Assembly (NCBI GenBank): GCA_024138025.1
Contig: JAMXBD010000234.1
Span: 372,001 to 436,000 of the forward strand
Direction: 5' to 3'
DNA: 64,000 bases
Origin: Combretum micranthum
Lineage: Eukaryota > Streptophyta > Magnoliopsida > Myrtales > Combretaceae
Each line of letters starts with the position of its first letter. Position 1 is the stretch's first letter. A program made the position numbers and the translations under genes. The notes beneath the pieces are model-generated. The model was not told where the DNA came from. It saw nothing but the letters and a program-made list of their open reading frames with translations, and ran no database searches. This document shows positions 1-13,309 of this stretch, in pieces.

Positions 1-3000
1 CTTTGCCGCTGTCTCTATCTTGCATATTCAAATTCAAAAATTCTTGTAACATTTCTTGCTTCTCATGTGAAATCTTTTGCAAGGTGCTTCTGTTTGTGCC
101 TTTTCTCAATCTCATTCAGCACATAAGCGAGCATTATTAGCCTAATGCATTGTGATGAATGTCTTGAACTGCTGGTCAACATTTATGGATTTGGGCTATT
201 ATACCAAATTGTTACAGGGTTGCATTAGTGGTCTGGTCGTGGATTTAGATAGTGTGAAATTGATGAGTAATTTTTTCTTAGGGTTTCTACCCTGTTTACA
301 TTTTTTGGTAACTTTTAGGGCTTATGAAGAGAGAATCCAAGATATTTGGAGGAATAACTTTTCTGGAAGTAATACTTGTCTTGTCATTCCCATTTTCAGA
401 TGTTTAAATACATATACATAAAATAACCGCCACACTTTCACAATACTGATGCCATGAAGAGAAAAGCAAGGAGAACAGATGGCTGCAACTGCAAACATAA
501 ACTTCTTTACAAAACATACGAAGGTAACACTATCAAAAACCAACACATGTTAAATAAATCTACAAAACTAACTATTTCGATTAGCCCTTAATGACTTGTT
601 CTTAGCTTGGCCTATGTTTGACTGGCATTGAACATCTCAATGGGATTGAGGTTGAATTCAAAAGGGATAATGTCACATGAACTACTTGAAATTTACCCTT
701 TTCTTTTTTAATGTTACACCCTCAACTTTCAACTCACTAAATGATACATTTAATTAAAACTTTCATTGTTAGCTGTACCGCCATGCCTTTCCATTAGTCA
801 TTGCCATCAAAGTCACACGCTTTAACCGTTAAGAATTTGACATGTCATCAAAAGGAAAAAAGAATTTTTCCAAATGAGTCACTCACTGTCCAATTGCAAT
901 GCAAACGTGGAATTATGAATATTATTAGAGACAAATACGATATAATAAAAGCCATAAATAAGCCCATTGTTCCTTTATCCATGGACATCCTTCTTTTGCT
1001 GCAAAGATTGGGTTGTATGAACATGGTGTTCTTATAATGCCGGAATAACTTCTACAATCTATAAATCTCCTTCTTATTTTCTTTGTGATTCCATGAGTTA
1101 TTCTATGAGTATATGCCTACTCTTGATCCTCAAGAAAACTCATGCAAGATCAGATGTACCTCATTCTCTTGATTGAAACTCCTACACTGCCTTATGGCAT
1201 CTGGCATTGCTGTATTATTGGTAAACTTAGCCTTGCAATTCAAAAAGCCAATAAGAAGAGACTAGAAATAAAAAAGAGGAAGAAAAAGAACAATCAGTAG
1301 AATACACTGGTTTTTGTTGTCGATGAAAGAGTTGGTGAAGAAGATCGCTATTTTGATCTTTATGAAGAGATGAATAATAATGGATTTATGATGACTATGA
1401 GCTTGATTGATGAGGACTATTAAAGCAAAGACATATTCCCCTAGGTCTGGCTTTGCTAGTTAGTAGATTACAAAGATATTCATCATGAAGGATCAATTGG
1501 TATTGAGCACCATTGATAAAGGATTTGCTGTGTCCTTGACCTGTTATGGTTATTACACGGTATGATGATGAATTTTTAACAATCTTGAAGATCAAAATGA
1601 CACTGATATTTGCAAATTTGGCAGACCTATGGTAAGGTGTTTTGATGCGTGAATTTTCTTTTGTTATCTTGTTCAGATGTAGTGATAATGAGGACGGTTA
1701 GATGGGGAAGATGATCCATGGCCATTTGTATTTTATGGATTTCAGTTGCTCACAATGACAGAATTGGCAATTACATGTGAAATCTAGAGTTTCATGATGT
1801 GTCTATGATGTTTGGTAGAGTGTTAGGAAGAGAGTGATTTTTCTGTTTCTCTTGTTATTTTTACTACTAATTTGGTCTCTTTCTTAATACTAGACAATTC
1901 CACGATTGAATCCCAGCTGGACAGTCGCGTGTTCCATCTAGCACCTTATTTCTTTAATTTCAATATTGGCTTCTAATAGGCTAAAATGTATGGCTAAATG
2001 ATGGCAACTAAAAGAGAGTGGGTGATAACATTAGGAACAAAAGTTATAAAATGTGCATGATTTATATCCCACCGAACAAGACATTTGGTGTCTATAAGAC
2101 CTAATTGAAGTCTCCAATAGGCTTAATTCAATTGAATGTTGAGTCCATAGAGGGTTGCAAACAAGGAAGTGGAATCTTTGTTCTGCTCAATACTTCTTTT
2201 TCTCCAATTGCTTTATGTTTTAGTGTCTCTTTTATACATGTATATTAAAGCATGCAGATAGGTTTACAGTATTTTGACATATGAGTGGCTGTTCAGACAT
2301 CTTGATTTATGGGATAATGAATCTGGAGACTGCCTCGGACATTTGTGACAGTGGAATGATATGTGTGATCCCCAAGAATCCATTTGTGTTAGCTTTACTT
2401 TCCAAGTTCAGTTGATGGACATTGTTAGGATATAAGTAGAGGCTATTTATGCTCATGTTCTATTTTATTCATCTAGGATTTATTAGATTCATATGATCTT
2501 TTACTTTGTGATAGTCATCTTTTATACAAGGAAGGTAGGATTGGAAAAGGTTGTATAAATTAAGTGTTTGCACAGCATTAATAAATAAGCAAGTATTTCT
2601 AAAATTAGTCTAAAGTAGCTGTTAGGAGTTGTCAATAGTTTATGAGATTGGAGGTTTCTCTTAAATGAACCTTAAATGCTGAGAGACCAGAGAATTCTAT
2701 CTGACAGACTTTCAATTCCTTTTCATACAAATACCACATGTGACTTGATCCATAATCCAGCTGTATATCAGAAATCTATTGCAGCTTGCACATATACTGA
2801 CATATTTTAGGTTTTCTCTTGACTAGAATAATATCAGGCCTTCTTATTTTGCAGACATGTATGTTGGAATTGCATGGAGATATGCTTTTGAGCAATATTA
2901 AGTTTGTTAGTTGAGATTTTTAATGATTTCAAGGACTTCAGACTTAAAAAAATAAAATAGTAATACAACCTTTACGAACCACTACAACAAGACCATTCCA

Positions 3001-3379
3001 TGCATTGAAGATCATGTCCTTGAAGGCTCCAATGGGCATGGGAAAGCATTGTGGTAATCCGTGGTGATTAACAATCTGGCCCGGTCTAGCACTAATTTAC
3101 CTTGTCCTGTCAGTACCGCAATAAGAGCGAGTAAATTATTGGTAACCAATCTGGCATTTTAGGATTGAGGCTATTTAAGCATTATAAACTAAATCAGGGG
3201 TGCTTTGAACTGCAGAACTTTGATAACATTTCTACTGAGTATATTACTGATTAACACTACTTCTCCTGGGTAATTATTATTGTTTAATAGATGCATTGGC
3301 AAGATGTTTCTTTCATTCCATATATAGTTGCCTAGCTGGCTTTTGGTAAAGCAGACCAATTATATACAATTTCTTGCAG
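1..3379 (+). other. Probable intron sequence upstream of the terminal exon at 3380
   Basis: I could not support any exon here. The stretch is AT-rich with stops in all frames. It is probably intron of the plus-strand gene whose last exon starts at 3380, because that exon has a good acceptor (TTTCTTGCAG at 3370-3379) and needs upstream coding sequence. Around 660-850 it holds a block of the plant repeat type with tacttgaaatttac and gacatgtca motifs, so part of it is likely a decayed transposon. A run of 34 sense codons near 1319-1424 was considered but has no convincing splice borders. Confidence 0.4.
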
Positions 3380-3514
3380 GATGCTGATTCATCAGCTAGA
3401 AAAGCTGAAGCAGCTAGAAAACGTGCAGAGGATATAGCTGCAGGAATGGTGCAAATGAATGGTCGAGAACTTTTTCTGCATGAACCATGGGTGTTCGATA
3501 ATACTCGCTATTGA
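3380..3514 (+). CDS. Terminal exon of an unidentified gene, ZC3H15/DFRP-like C-terminus
   Basis: This is the last coding exon of a gene whose other exons lie to the left, mostly or wholly outside the window. It encodes 44 residues and a TGA stop. It follows a pyrimidine-rich acceptor ending TTCTTGCAG and opens in phase 0 with DADSSARKAEAARKRAED. The first half is a charged Ala/Lys/Arg/Glu helix. The end reads NGRELFLHEPWVFDNTRY. The helix, then GRE-hydrophobic-F, then a short acidic piece ending TRY recalls the segment after the conserved domain of ZC3H15/DFRP1, a CCCH zinc-finger partner of DRG GTPases on polysomes. That likeness is from memory and weak. Seen: the exon, acceptor and stop. 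Inferred: the family. It could instead be an unrelated helix-rich protein. Confidence 0.65.
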   Translation, partial: DADSSARKAEAARKRAEDIAAGMVQMNGRELFLHEPWVFDNTRY

Positions 3515-6500
3515 GACATTGCTGTAGCCCTAGCCGGCTTTTGGTTTGTAGTGTTAATGCTGTGGCTTGATGATTTGTGTCCTTGAAAATTTGTTATTCA
3601 AACTTAAGGTCATTGACACACTTCTGCAAAATCATCTTTCCCCCACCCAACAAATACCTCCTCTCAGGGAACAGTTCTGATTGTAGAAAATAATTCCGCC
3701 GCTTTGGACCTAGTTAAGCTTGTTGATCATTTGTATTCCAAGGAACGTCTTCATCGGTTGTTGTGGCAACACATACAATGTTGTGATAGGATGCACACTG
3801 TGCGGTGACAAATTTGCCATCCAAAATTTCTGTTGGACTTCTAGCATGTTTTAGCATATTGTCTTCCCGACGTACTATGATCACTTGAAGTTAACTGTTT
3901 TTGTCACCTCTAATAACAATTTATTCGTTCAAGTGAAGTATAGACCGAATTATGCCAGCGTGCCGCGTGCAGCTTAGACAGCGTATGGGGTGCACGTGTT
4001 TACGATCGATGTAAAAGAAAAAGTTATCCAAATATATAAATTTATATGATTTTATTTATCAAAACACTAATGTAAAATCGGATGGTGAAAAATGTCTACT
4101 ATTTCTAAAAAAAAATTATAAACATACAAATTGGAGAAAAAAATTATAAAATTACCATTGTTATATTACATGTTGAAGATATGATATAAGAATTTGTATA
4201 AGTATTACATTTTCAATATGTAATATAGTAATGCACTTAAGCAAATCTTTAAAAATAGTTGTAGTGTATAATCAATATGCGATATTTGAATGTGTATTGC
4301 ATATTTGTTATGCTTTGCATGTTGAATATTACACTTGTATCGTATATTCTATATGAGATAAACAAAACAAATCTTATATCAGATGTTTAACATGAAATAT
4401 AGTGATGGTAATTATGTAATTATTTTTATCCAAGTTGTATTTGTATAATTTTTTTATTAAAAAAAAGAGATCAAACATGAAATACTTTTCGAAATTGCAT
4501 ATGTTAGATAGGACATCTATTTTAACAGGGAAATCAGTATTGGTAGATATGACATAGAAATGTTTGTACATCACTATGTCGCATGTAACAAATGCAATAT
4601 TTATAGAAAGTTGAACGTTGCATGCTAAGCATGCAACATTTATAGATGGCGAATAGCATATTGAACATGTGACACTTACACAAGACATAATATTATCATG
4701 TTAAACATGTGATTTTCACTTGGTGTATATATATTTTTTATATAATTGGTATTTGAGTAAATAAATTTGCGACGGATCTGTAAATAGACATATAACTCAC
4801 ATTGTATATTAACTTGCCTTTGAAAGTTTTGTCCAAGTGAATGATACATCCACTATGTGAATTTATGCTTATTTTTTTTATGAGTAGATATCATATTTGG
4901 TACATGAAGTTTATCAATTTGTGTAATTAACTATTTGGAGTTTAAAAGTTGTACTACTAACCCTTTTATACCATTTATAATAATTAAATAAGGTAGTTTA
5001 TTGTAAAAATAAGTAAAGTTTAGGCAACTAATCGTAGAAATTTGGTAAAGCTCAAAATTTTAATTGCAAAAAAATAGGTAAACTTAGGTACTAAGGTTCC
5101 ATTTGTTTCAATGAAAATGTTTTATAGGACAACATCCTTTCATTTTTTTATGTTTGTACAATTAATGAAAAATATTTTCCTTATTTTGGATAACATAGAC
5201 TTTTTATAGTTTATTTTCTAAAAACGACTTACGAAATACAAATGTGTAAGTCATTTTTACATTAATTTATGAGTCCATCTACCAATCATTACTATCCAAA
5301 AATATTTATTATTAATTTTTTAAATCTTTTTCTATTAAGTAGATTTATTTCTCATTATAATATATGAAAATTTTTCATTTTTTTTACTCTTAAAATATGT
5401 GAGTTACCTCGAAATTATAAGCAAAGGAAAATCATTTTCACAAAATTAGCCAAATATTTGAAAATATGTTACTTTTCTAGGAAACTTTTTCAAGGGAAAA
5501 ACTATTTTCATTAACAAATTCTTTTCCTCAAAACAAATGATGCCTAAATTGACACTTCTAAATCCTAATAATTAATCTTTGAAAAAAAAGTAAGCAATTA
5601 ATTAAAAAAAGGTAAAGTTTAACTACTAAACATGATAATTATCCTTTTGTGAATTTGGTACTTGTATTAAAGTGATGATTGCTGTGGTCATGTGTATTTA
5701 TGTACTTAACATGTCAACTGCAAGTCCTCAACTTGTGATTCTTAGGATCTTGGAACATCCTTTATAAATAATTGCAAAGAATGTACAATTATGATAATTG
5801 AAATGATGTATTTGACATTTATGTCAAACAAGATTAACACCTAAGCTAATACTTAAGAGAAGAAGTAAATTGAGTTTTAATGTAAACTTATCCCTTAGAA
5901 TTATAACAATGCAAATGAAACAAACAAAACAATATACGAGTATAATGCATCAAGTTTAACGTACAATTTAGTCTGCCTGTCTCCATAGGTCTATAAATGC
6001 CTTCAGTGAAGCATTTCACAAACACTTTATTTAACACAACAAATTGCTCTAAAGGAGTTACACCATAATTCACATCACAATTCGCTAAGTTGTGTCTTTT
6101 ATACAAAACACTATATCACACTCAAGATATAACTATTTTCCTCATAAGATCATTCGACAATGCAAGAGTAGTGTTTTATGAAGATTGCAAATAATGAGCT
6201 TAAAGACACTACTCAACCTTTACAAGAGTATATTGCAAAAACAAAGAACAAAAGACAAATTTGAGGAGAAATAAATACAAGATATTTGTAAGAAATTTAA
6301 TGGCTCAACTAACTCTTTAAATCTGCCCAAAGTCCTCTTAATTTGCTTTTTAAGTTCTTGATAGAATGGCATTAATTTAAAAGAAAAATAAATAAATAAA
6401 AAACAAAGTTCTCTTCAAATACAAATTAGCTTTTTAAAGATGAAATTTTCATCATTGAAAGATTAGAAACACACCTCTTCAAAGAAAAATACGTTTTACT

Positions 6501-6591
6501 TTGAAGTATTAGATCTTCATTTGATCTAGCTTTAACTTATTTGATGACCGTGATTACAGATATTGATTTGTTTAAGCAAGAACTTTACAAG
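3515..6591. other. 3' UTR then AT-rich intergenic DNA
   Basis: The first 400 or so bases after the stop at 3514 have a more balanced base composition and are probably the 3' UTR of the plus-strand gene. From about 4020 the sequence is very AT-rich. I see no gene, RNA or splice-bounded exon. It includes one fold-back repeat copy at 4891-5100. The open frame at 4374-4688 on the minus strand has no homology I recognise and unremarkable codon content, so I did not call it. Confidence 0.5.
4891..5100. repeat. Family II fold-back MITE copy (degenerate)
   Basis: The left arm starts near TTTGGTACATGAAGTTTATC and the right arm, read on the minus strand, starts TTAGTACCTAAGTTTACC. The arms hold modules of the type TGCAATTAACTAC-CTAAACTTT spaced about 35-45 bases apart. 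Related copies are at 35944-36232, 53668-53945, 56611-57390 and 60686-60900. It is degenerate, so the borders are approximate. Confidence 0.5.
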
Positions 6592-6905
6592 TAAGTTTGA
6601 ATGGTAGTACTTGAACTTTTTGATTTGTGATAGAATTATACCTAAAGAAAATTTTGTTCCACAATGGTATCGAACTTTTTAAATATTTCATGTGTGGCAC
6701 TTTTGGTCGAAATCTGACCATTTGCTCAACCATAAACTGACGTGGAAAGGGGACTTGATTAAAAAACTATTTTCTCTATCATAGTTGGCATTTATTTATT
6801 TATTTAAATTTCCTCTCTCTTTCTCTCTCGTGCGGTTATCCCCAAATTAAAAAAAAAAAAAAAAAACTTAAAACCCTAGAAACCCATTAAAAAATTTCCT
6901 TTTTT

Positions 6906-6959
6906 TTTAACTTGCCACTCTCTCTTTCTCTCTCTCATTGCCCTCCTCCTCCTCTCTCT

Positions 6960-6998
<39 letters not shown>

Positions 6999-7012
6999 TA
7001 CACACACACACA
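6906..7012. repeat. CT-rich tract with (CT)n and (CA)n microsatellite
   Basis: A pure (CT)n run occupies about 6964-6994 and is followed by a (CA)n run to 7012. The upstream bases are also CT-rich. Open frames of poly Ser-Leu read here (from 6912 and 6938) are products of the low-complexity tract and not real proteins. Confidence 0.9.
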
Positions 7013-7461
7013 CTTAACTCTCCTTTTGCCACAAAATTATTGCCATCATCTTGGAGTAAGTCCATCACAGGTGGCCAACCTGGTAGAGATGAGCCAAGCT
7101 GCCTATTCGATTCCTTAAGTCCTAAACCTGCTGTGACTAGTAGCATATTCTCTAATAGCCGATTTTTTCACAGACTATTCTCTTCTCTTATGCAGACAAT
7201 GTCAATACCACCAACTCATCTTCTTTCATTGGCCTTAAGTCCACAGACTCTGCGTGGTTACTAAAATAATCTGATTTTGGGTTAGATCTTGTTATCGACA
7301 TGGGAATTTGGCCCAAAAGAGAGAGCTTTGACGATAAGGGCTTGGACTTAGTTCTGAAAAGTGGAAAGGCAAGTGCTTTGCTAGTAAAGACTTTCCTTTG
7401 AGCAATTTTTCGTTTGAGAGGAAGATGGTAGTTGGTGGTGTTTAATGGTGTAAGATGGTAT

Positions 7462-7570
7462 AGGGAGAGGGAGGAAGAAGAAAGAGAGAGAAAGTTGCAA
7501 GAAGGAAGACAAAGTTGAGAGAGAGAGAGAGAGATTTGGGTGGGGGGGAACAGAGAGAGAAAGAGAGAGG
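7462..7570. repeat. GA-rich tract, inverted relative to the CT tract at 6906
   Basis: A purine-rich stretch with a pure (GA)n core at about 7516-7534. Read on the minus strand it looks like the CT-rich 5' UTR of a plant gene. It is inverted relative to the CT-rich tract at 6906-6994, which would let the two pair. Confidence 0.8.
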
Positions 7571-7812
7571 AAAGTGAAAAAAATAGAAAAAATAGATAAT
7601 GTTGAATAAGAGAGAGATTTTTTTTATTCGAGTCTCCATTTCCATATCTGCTTTTAGGCGGAGAAATGATTGGATTCTAGTCAAAGATATCACGCATAAA
7701 ACAAATAAAAATTTTGGCTATTGATGTGGTATGAATTTTTTTTTAGGTATATTTTTATTACAAATAAAAACATTTAGGTAACACTAAATAAAACTTACTC
7801 GAACTTTTCCTT

Positions 7813-10800
7813 TGAAAATATAATATATTGTGGGAGTCCTAAAGTTTTAAATTTTTACTTTTTTAGATGTTAGATGTTTTCTTAGGACTATATTATAAAT
7901 ACATGAATGTTTGATATCTTAAAAAGATTTAATGATAAAATAAAAAATCGAAAAGTAATAGTAGCTTCTAAAACCAAAAAGGTATAGAAGTTTAAGTAAC
8001 TTTCATTTCAATCTTCTGCACTTTTGGGATTTGATTTAGTTTTGAATTATTGGTTTATGTCCATGTTTTTGTTTTATCATTATGGACTTGATTTCACTTT
8101 GATACCATTATTAAACAACATAATTGTCTAAAACAACTACAAGTATGATGACAGTATGAAAAATATACGTTACAAAATACATTATATCAAAATGATATTA
8201 TGTGGTAAAAAAAGGTAATCAAATGCACATGGATCTATTCTCTTAGTGATCTTGTATCTGGAGTATTTGATGATCTCTAATCACTATATTTGTTTTATCT
8301 GTTCAATAGAGTATATCTTTAGGAAACAATAAAAAACTAGAAAATAAAAAATCGCAAATCAAGTCATAAAAGATGCATAATCAAATTTACATGAGAACAA
8401 ATTCATTTTAATTTCATGTCAAAGTATTCTATCAGCCGCAATGTTAATACCTTGATAAAATAAAGATCTTTAAGGTTTTGGATGAAAGATGAGTGCATTT
8501 AAGTAGTGTACTCACTTGAACTTTTAGGAGTAAAATTTACTTTTGAGGATTTTACACTTAAACAACACATTTTGGCATCAACAATAATATTAGAAAATTT
8601 AAGGAAAAAAATGTAGTTTTTATATGAAAATAAAATATGCAACAACATAAAACTATTATTGTCTAAATGGGTATAAAAATTCATAAACATCCATAAGAAA
8701 AAGTTGCGATAACAATATGAGATGATATCCAATAATAGGAACAATAAGCAAACTTTATTTGACTCAAAATAGATTAAAAGTCCCAATCTCAAAACCTTCA
8801 TAATTTCTTACTCCCTTGAAACTCTTCTTAATTTTGTAGGTTTCCATGACGATGCTTTCATCATATCTATTTTACAAGTGTTTTGATAATTACTAAGTAG
8901 TAATGAATATAAAAAGGTTAACATAAGATGACTTATCACAACTATTTAAAAAAACTTCAACTATCAATATAGAGCTTATCGATCTATCATTATACATTAT
9001 TGACTATATTTGCATAAAATATGCAATAAAACTATAATGCCCTTAAAGCAACTTGTGATACTATTAAGTTAAAAAATCAAAGAATATGTAAGGCTCACAA
9101 ATAGGAAACAAATTTCTTTAACTTTATCAAATGTTCACAATTCCATGCCAGTCTTCAATCATTTGTAAACTAAACAAGAGCGAACTATCTCCCCTACCTT
9201 ATCTATTAATCCTATATCTCCATTAGTGCTTCAACAACAATTTGTAAACGAAGGAAGGGTGAATTATTATCTGGTAAGTATTCTTAACTATTTCAGTATC
9301 TAACTACGAGTATCGACAATAAATGTATTCTCTAAAAATGACTTCTCTTACTATATGATATAAATTGAGTTTGTATCTTGAATTTACATAAAACTTGGAT
9401 TGGGAGAGCAAATAAGAAAACTACTAAACAAAGGAAATTATTAAAGTGAGGTTAAGCATGTGTAGCAACTGGTTAGGCATTTAATGGCCGACTATCGAAT
9501 GACTATAACTGTCCTTGATAAGTATCATTGCTTGGGTCAAGATGTAGTATATCATTATCGAGGTGTGTTACAACATCTTGGTATCTTCTATTGTGTATTT
9601 TTTTTATGACTAAAGTTATTTTCTTTTATATGTCTTAAGATTTAGCCTTTTATAGACATTTGATATGTAATAATATATATATATATATATATATGTTATT
9701 TGGTGAATTTAGGTGTGTAAGTGTATTATATGTTTTGTATTAAGGAACTAAAGGAAATACTCCTTTAAGGACGTGAAAACGAACCATATTGTTGTTGCTA
9801 ATTACACTAAGGTCATTGAGCATTGGATATTAGAACTTGGAAATGTAAGGCTTTAGGTTATAGGGTGGGAATTTATTGTCTGTCAATATAAAAGCTTTAG
9901 ATATATAAGTTGTCATAACGTAAGTAAAGTAGTTGTGAAAAATATAACATGGAAAAAGAAAAACAATATAAAAATTGTATGGACGGCCCAAGTTGGGCTA
10001 AGGGCAAAGAATCATGAGAGCAAAGTAGCAAATTCATTATATTGGAAAAAATAAAAATAAATGTTATATGTTTACGGATTTGTGTGGAGTGATCACATGT
10101 ATATTGTGTGAGTTTCGCACTATACATAGTTCGAGAGAAGCCATATGGAATCATACATGAGGAATTATTAAATAAAAATGAAGAATGGAGGAGGAATAGA
10201 TAATTTCAACTTGTTCAAAAGCACTTATGACAAGTGGAGAGCTATCAAGTATCAAACTCCATTAGTAATTGAATAGGATGTATTCTTGACTGCAGTCAAG
10301 TGTTTGATGTTTTGAGATAGAAATCATGCAACGTGACAATATTTTTCCATAAATCTAAATGATCCAAATGAATAGGGATTGAGATTTTTGAAGAATTTGG
10401 TCGTCAATGTTATCTATTGGGTCACTTTGACAATTAACGGTTAGAATAAGTCTTACTTATATATCAATCTCATAATAGACTTCTTGGATCCAGGTCTACT
10501 GAATTCTTTTTTTAAAGTACATGAGCCTTGTTGAGAAAAGATGAATAATAAATGAATTGGTCTAATGGCTCTTACTCCACGTCTATCATACCAAATCTTT
10601 ATTGATCATCTGATTAATTCATATGCTTTTGGTATAAGAATGAATATTCACTTCAGTGTAAACCTAAAAACAAGTTTATTTTTATACCCCAAATAAACCT
10701 CAGTTGAAATAAAATCTATAATAGGACATAGAAAAAGACAAAGGAAAAAAAAAAAGAAGAAGAGGGAAAAGAAGTATCAAATTAATTAGACTATGCTTAT

Positions 10801-13309
10801 TTAATACTTCATTTATTCTTCTTTAATCAAAGAAAAAAAGTTGTAATCTCAACTGCCATGCAAGGTTTAGTCAATTGTTATAATGTAGCTAGTTGACTAT
10901 CATCCCCTTTGGTTCTATTAGTCTCTTTGCTAGTGACTACTCGGTTGAATGGTACACCCAATCAATTGGACCTAGATATTGCCTGATTGCACTGTGTTTT
11001 GCTTTCCCTACTATTTATATTTTGGCACTAGTCCTTAGACATGTGCCATAATATAATTTATACCCCATTATTATTATATGTGATAAGGTAGATTTTATTT
11101 TCAAATTTTTTCAAACCTACACTCTTAAGGTAAGATACAACATATAATCATAAGTATCCTCATAAAACATGTACCATATATGTGAACGGATTCAAGTTTC
11201 AGGATACCTTATAGTTTTACATTTAGGGAGGATGCAAAAGATACAACTAGTGGAATATACCTAGCAAATAAATTTAAGTTTTATAAATTAATTAAAACTA
11301 ACCGAGTCAAACCTAAGTTATACCTGATTTTGTAAGCTAACAATTGTCTAGATAATTGAACCTATTTCACATAACTAATACAAGTCATTTTTGTGGCTTT
11401 TATTTGTTATATTTTGCTATAATATTGTATTTTCAATTGAATCTCCTTATATTTTTATTTATTATCATTCGTCTTAAGAAAAAAATTATTGCGCACAATT
11501 TGAATATCAGGAATATGTGACTTTAATAATTTGAATTTACAATAATAAAGGTAAACAAATCTATATGATCCACAAGACAATATGGGAGAATTGGTAAATT
11601 CAAATTTGAGATGGTTCCAGGTGTCCATAGGATAAGTTCCATTTCAAGTCTTTTTAAATTTGTATTCATTAGAGTAGCACATGAGGTTAGAATTTTTACC
11701 ATACTCACCCTAGTCTTACTTATGTTTAATTTACTCTTGTCTCTTATGATCTACTAAATCTTAACCATTTTATCTAACAATCTCTTTTCTTTATTATTTT
11801 CTCTAGTTAATTATGTGATCTGTCATTTGTAATTTAATATACTTTGCATCAGTCCCAACAATATATAGTTTAATCAAAATACACGCACACACTATTGTTA
11901 AAATAGTTGAAATTATAGTATACCAAAATTCAACCAAAGTCTTTATCTTTCAGAAAAGACATTTATGTCTTATATGTTTCTGGTCATAAGCTATGAAGAT
12001 GTTAATATAGGAACTTAACTAGTGTGGAAATACAAACATAGGGGACTAAGTTGTTAAATCTGTTTGGATTGTTAGATTTTTATCAGTATCATATCTGTAT
12101 CAGATCAATTTCTATAATGTATCCGTATCATATTAGTATTAGTTTATATTGGTCAGTTTATGAGTAAAATTATCAGTTTTTCATCGATATCAGTTTCCTA
12201 ACAAACATTAATTTGAAAATAATACCAAAATGATGAAATAAATAGGCATGGTCAGCTTAAATTACAGAGACGTTAGTGTACTTATCCTAAAAATTATCCG
12301 GCTCTATTCAAATACTATATTTAACTCAAACGTATCATCAATGCATCGTGATACACATTCTTACATTCACATGCTCATGGCATCACAAACTCAAATTTTC
12401 TCTCTTAGGTGTAGCTCTTCGATAGATATTTCTATTACATGTGTAACTTTCAATTTACACGATAAATTGCTCTATCAAATTCATCCTCATCAGAAAAAAA
12501 AAAAATCATTCATACAAAGCATCGATAGCCAGACCAAGATGCCGCATTAACAATTAATTAATGTTTTCCTATCATTTTACTAAGAATTTACTACATCATA
12601 TGTTTATTTAATAATATATACATATATCTATCAAACACTGAGCGTATATGTCCAACAATATCATTGATTGTACTATGTTTCACGAATATTACATTAATTT
12701 CTTAACTTTCTCTATAAATTCTAAATCTTATGATTTATGGTTTTCTAAGTGCACACAGTATGAATAAATAGGGAGAATCCAATTGAAATAAATAGGTGCG
12801 AATCACAAGGCCAACTTAAATTATGCCTTTGTAATAACAAATATTCATTACCATTTTTTATGATGTACAAGCAATAGTTATAGTGTGGAGCAGTGCTTCC
12901 AAGTCATGGTATTTATAAGAAGATGCAAGATAAACCATTTGATAGCAATTTAGGAGGATGGAGGTATAGAATGCTATTTATTAATTTTGTGTGGTAGCAA
13001 TTCAATACAAAATCATTGTTCAATGTTTAAATGGTAATTAAATGTTGAATAGTAATTTCACATGAAATAAAATAAATAAATAAAATAACCATTCATCAAA
13101 ATTGAACATGCACTTATCTTCTATTATTAAGTAAACTTTAAAGTTTTATATATTAACCTTCTGGTGGTGTCAAGGCGTAAGAATTTAACTTTATAGCTTT
13201 GATTCTTCATAATCAACAAAAATTAAATTTTATTTTATCTATCAAATTTAACACTATTATGCATTTCGAACCAACAGCCAAAGGTCCAATTTCAACGGTA
13301 ATAAAAAAC
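7813..13309. other. AT-rich intergenic DNA with no supported gene
   Basis: I find no gene here. Open frames are short and AT-driven. It contains an (AT)n microsatellite at about 9672-9694 and one copy of a 200-bp dispersed repeat at 12061-12240. The segment 9740-10400 has mixed composition and may be an old LTR or transposon piece, but I could not pair it with another copy in the window. Confidence 0.5.
12061..12240 (+). repeat. Dispersed 200-bp repeat (T family), copy 1
   Basis: It starts TGTTTGGATTGTTAGATTTT, passes through a (TATC)-rich stretch, and contains the near-invariant core GAGTAAAATTATCAGTTTTT (12163-12182). It ends close to ATGATGAAATA. The same order of blocks recurs at 27034, 31638 and 44494, always on the plus strand. 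The ends resemble hAT-type MITEs (TGTTTGG on one side, CAAACA on the other), but terminal inversion is weak. Confidence 0.65.

Larger units (their letters stand above)
6592..7812. mobile_element. Terminal-inverted-repeat DNA element with gene-like interior
   Basis: The left end (about 6595-6670) and the reverse complement of the right end (about 7735-7812) match over tens of bases. The clearest shared block is TATACCTAAA, preceded by ATTTGT.ATA and followed by an A-run and AATT. Inside is a CT-rich arm (6906-6994) and a GA-rich arm (7462-7570) that could also pair. Between these lies sequence that is less AT-rich than its surroundings (about 7020-7420), with open frames up to 108 codons. This layout fits a non-autonomous Mutator-like or fold-back element that captured part of a host gene or its 5' UTR. 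I could not identify the captured gene. No clear target duplication was found, so the borders are approximate. Confidence 0.45.

Noticed and set aside
1319..1424. 34 sense codons with Asp/Glu/Met-rich content in the first 3 kb
   Set aside because: No acceptor or donor frames it, and the sequence around it looks like a decayed repeat.
4374..4688. 104-codon minus-strand open frame
   Set aside because: AT-driven composition with Cys/Ile/Tyr/Phe bias, no known domain, no promoter or splice context.
6912..7264. Overlapping Ser/Leu-rich open frames of 68 and 108 codons
   Set aside because: They are translations of the CT microsatellite extended into transposon interior.
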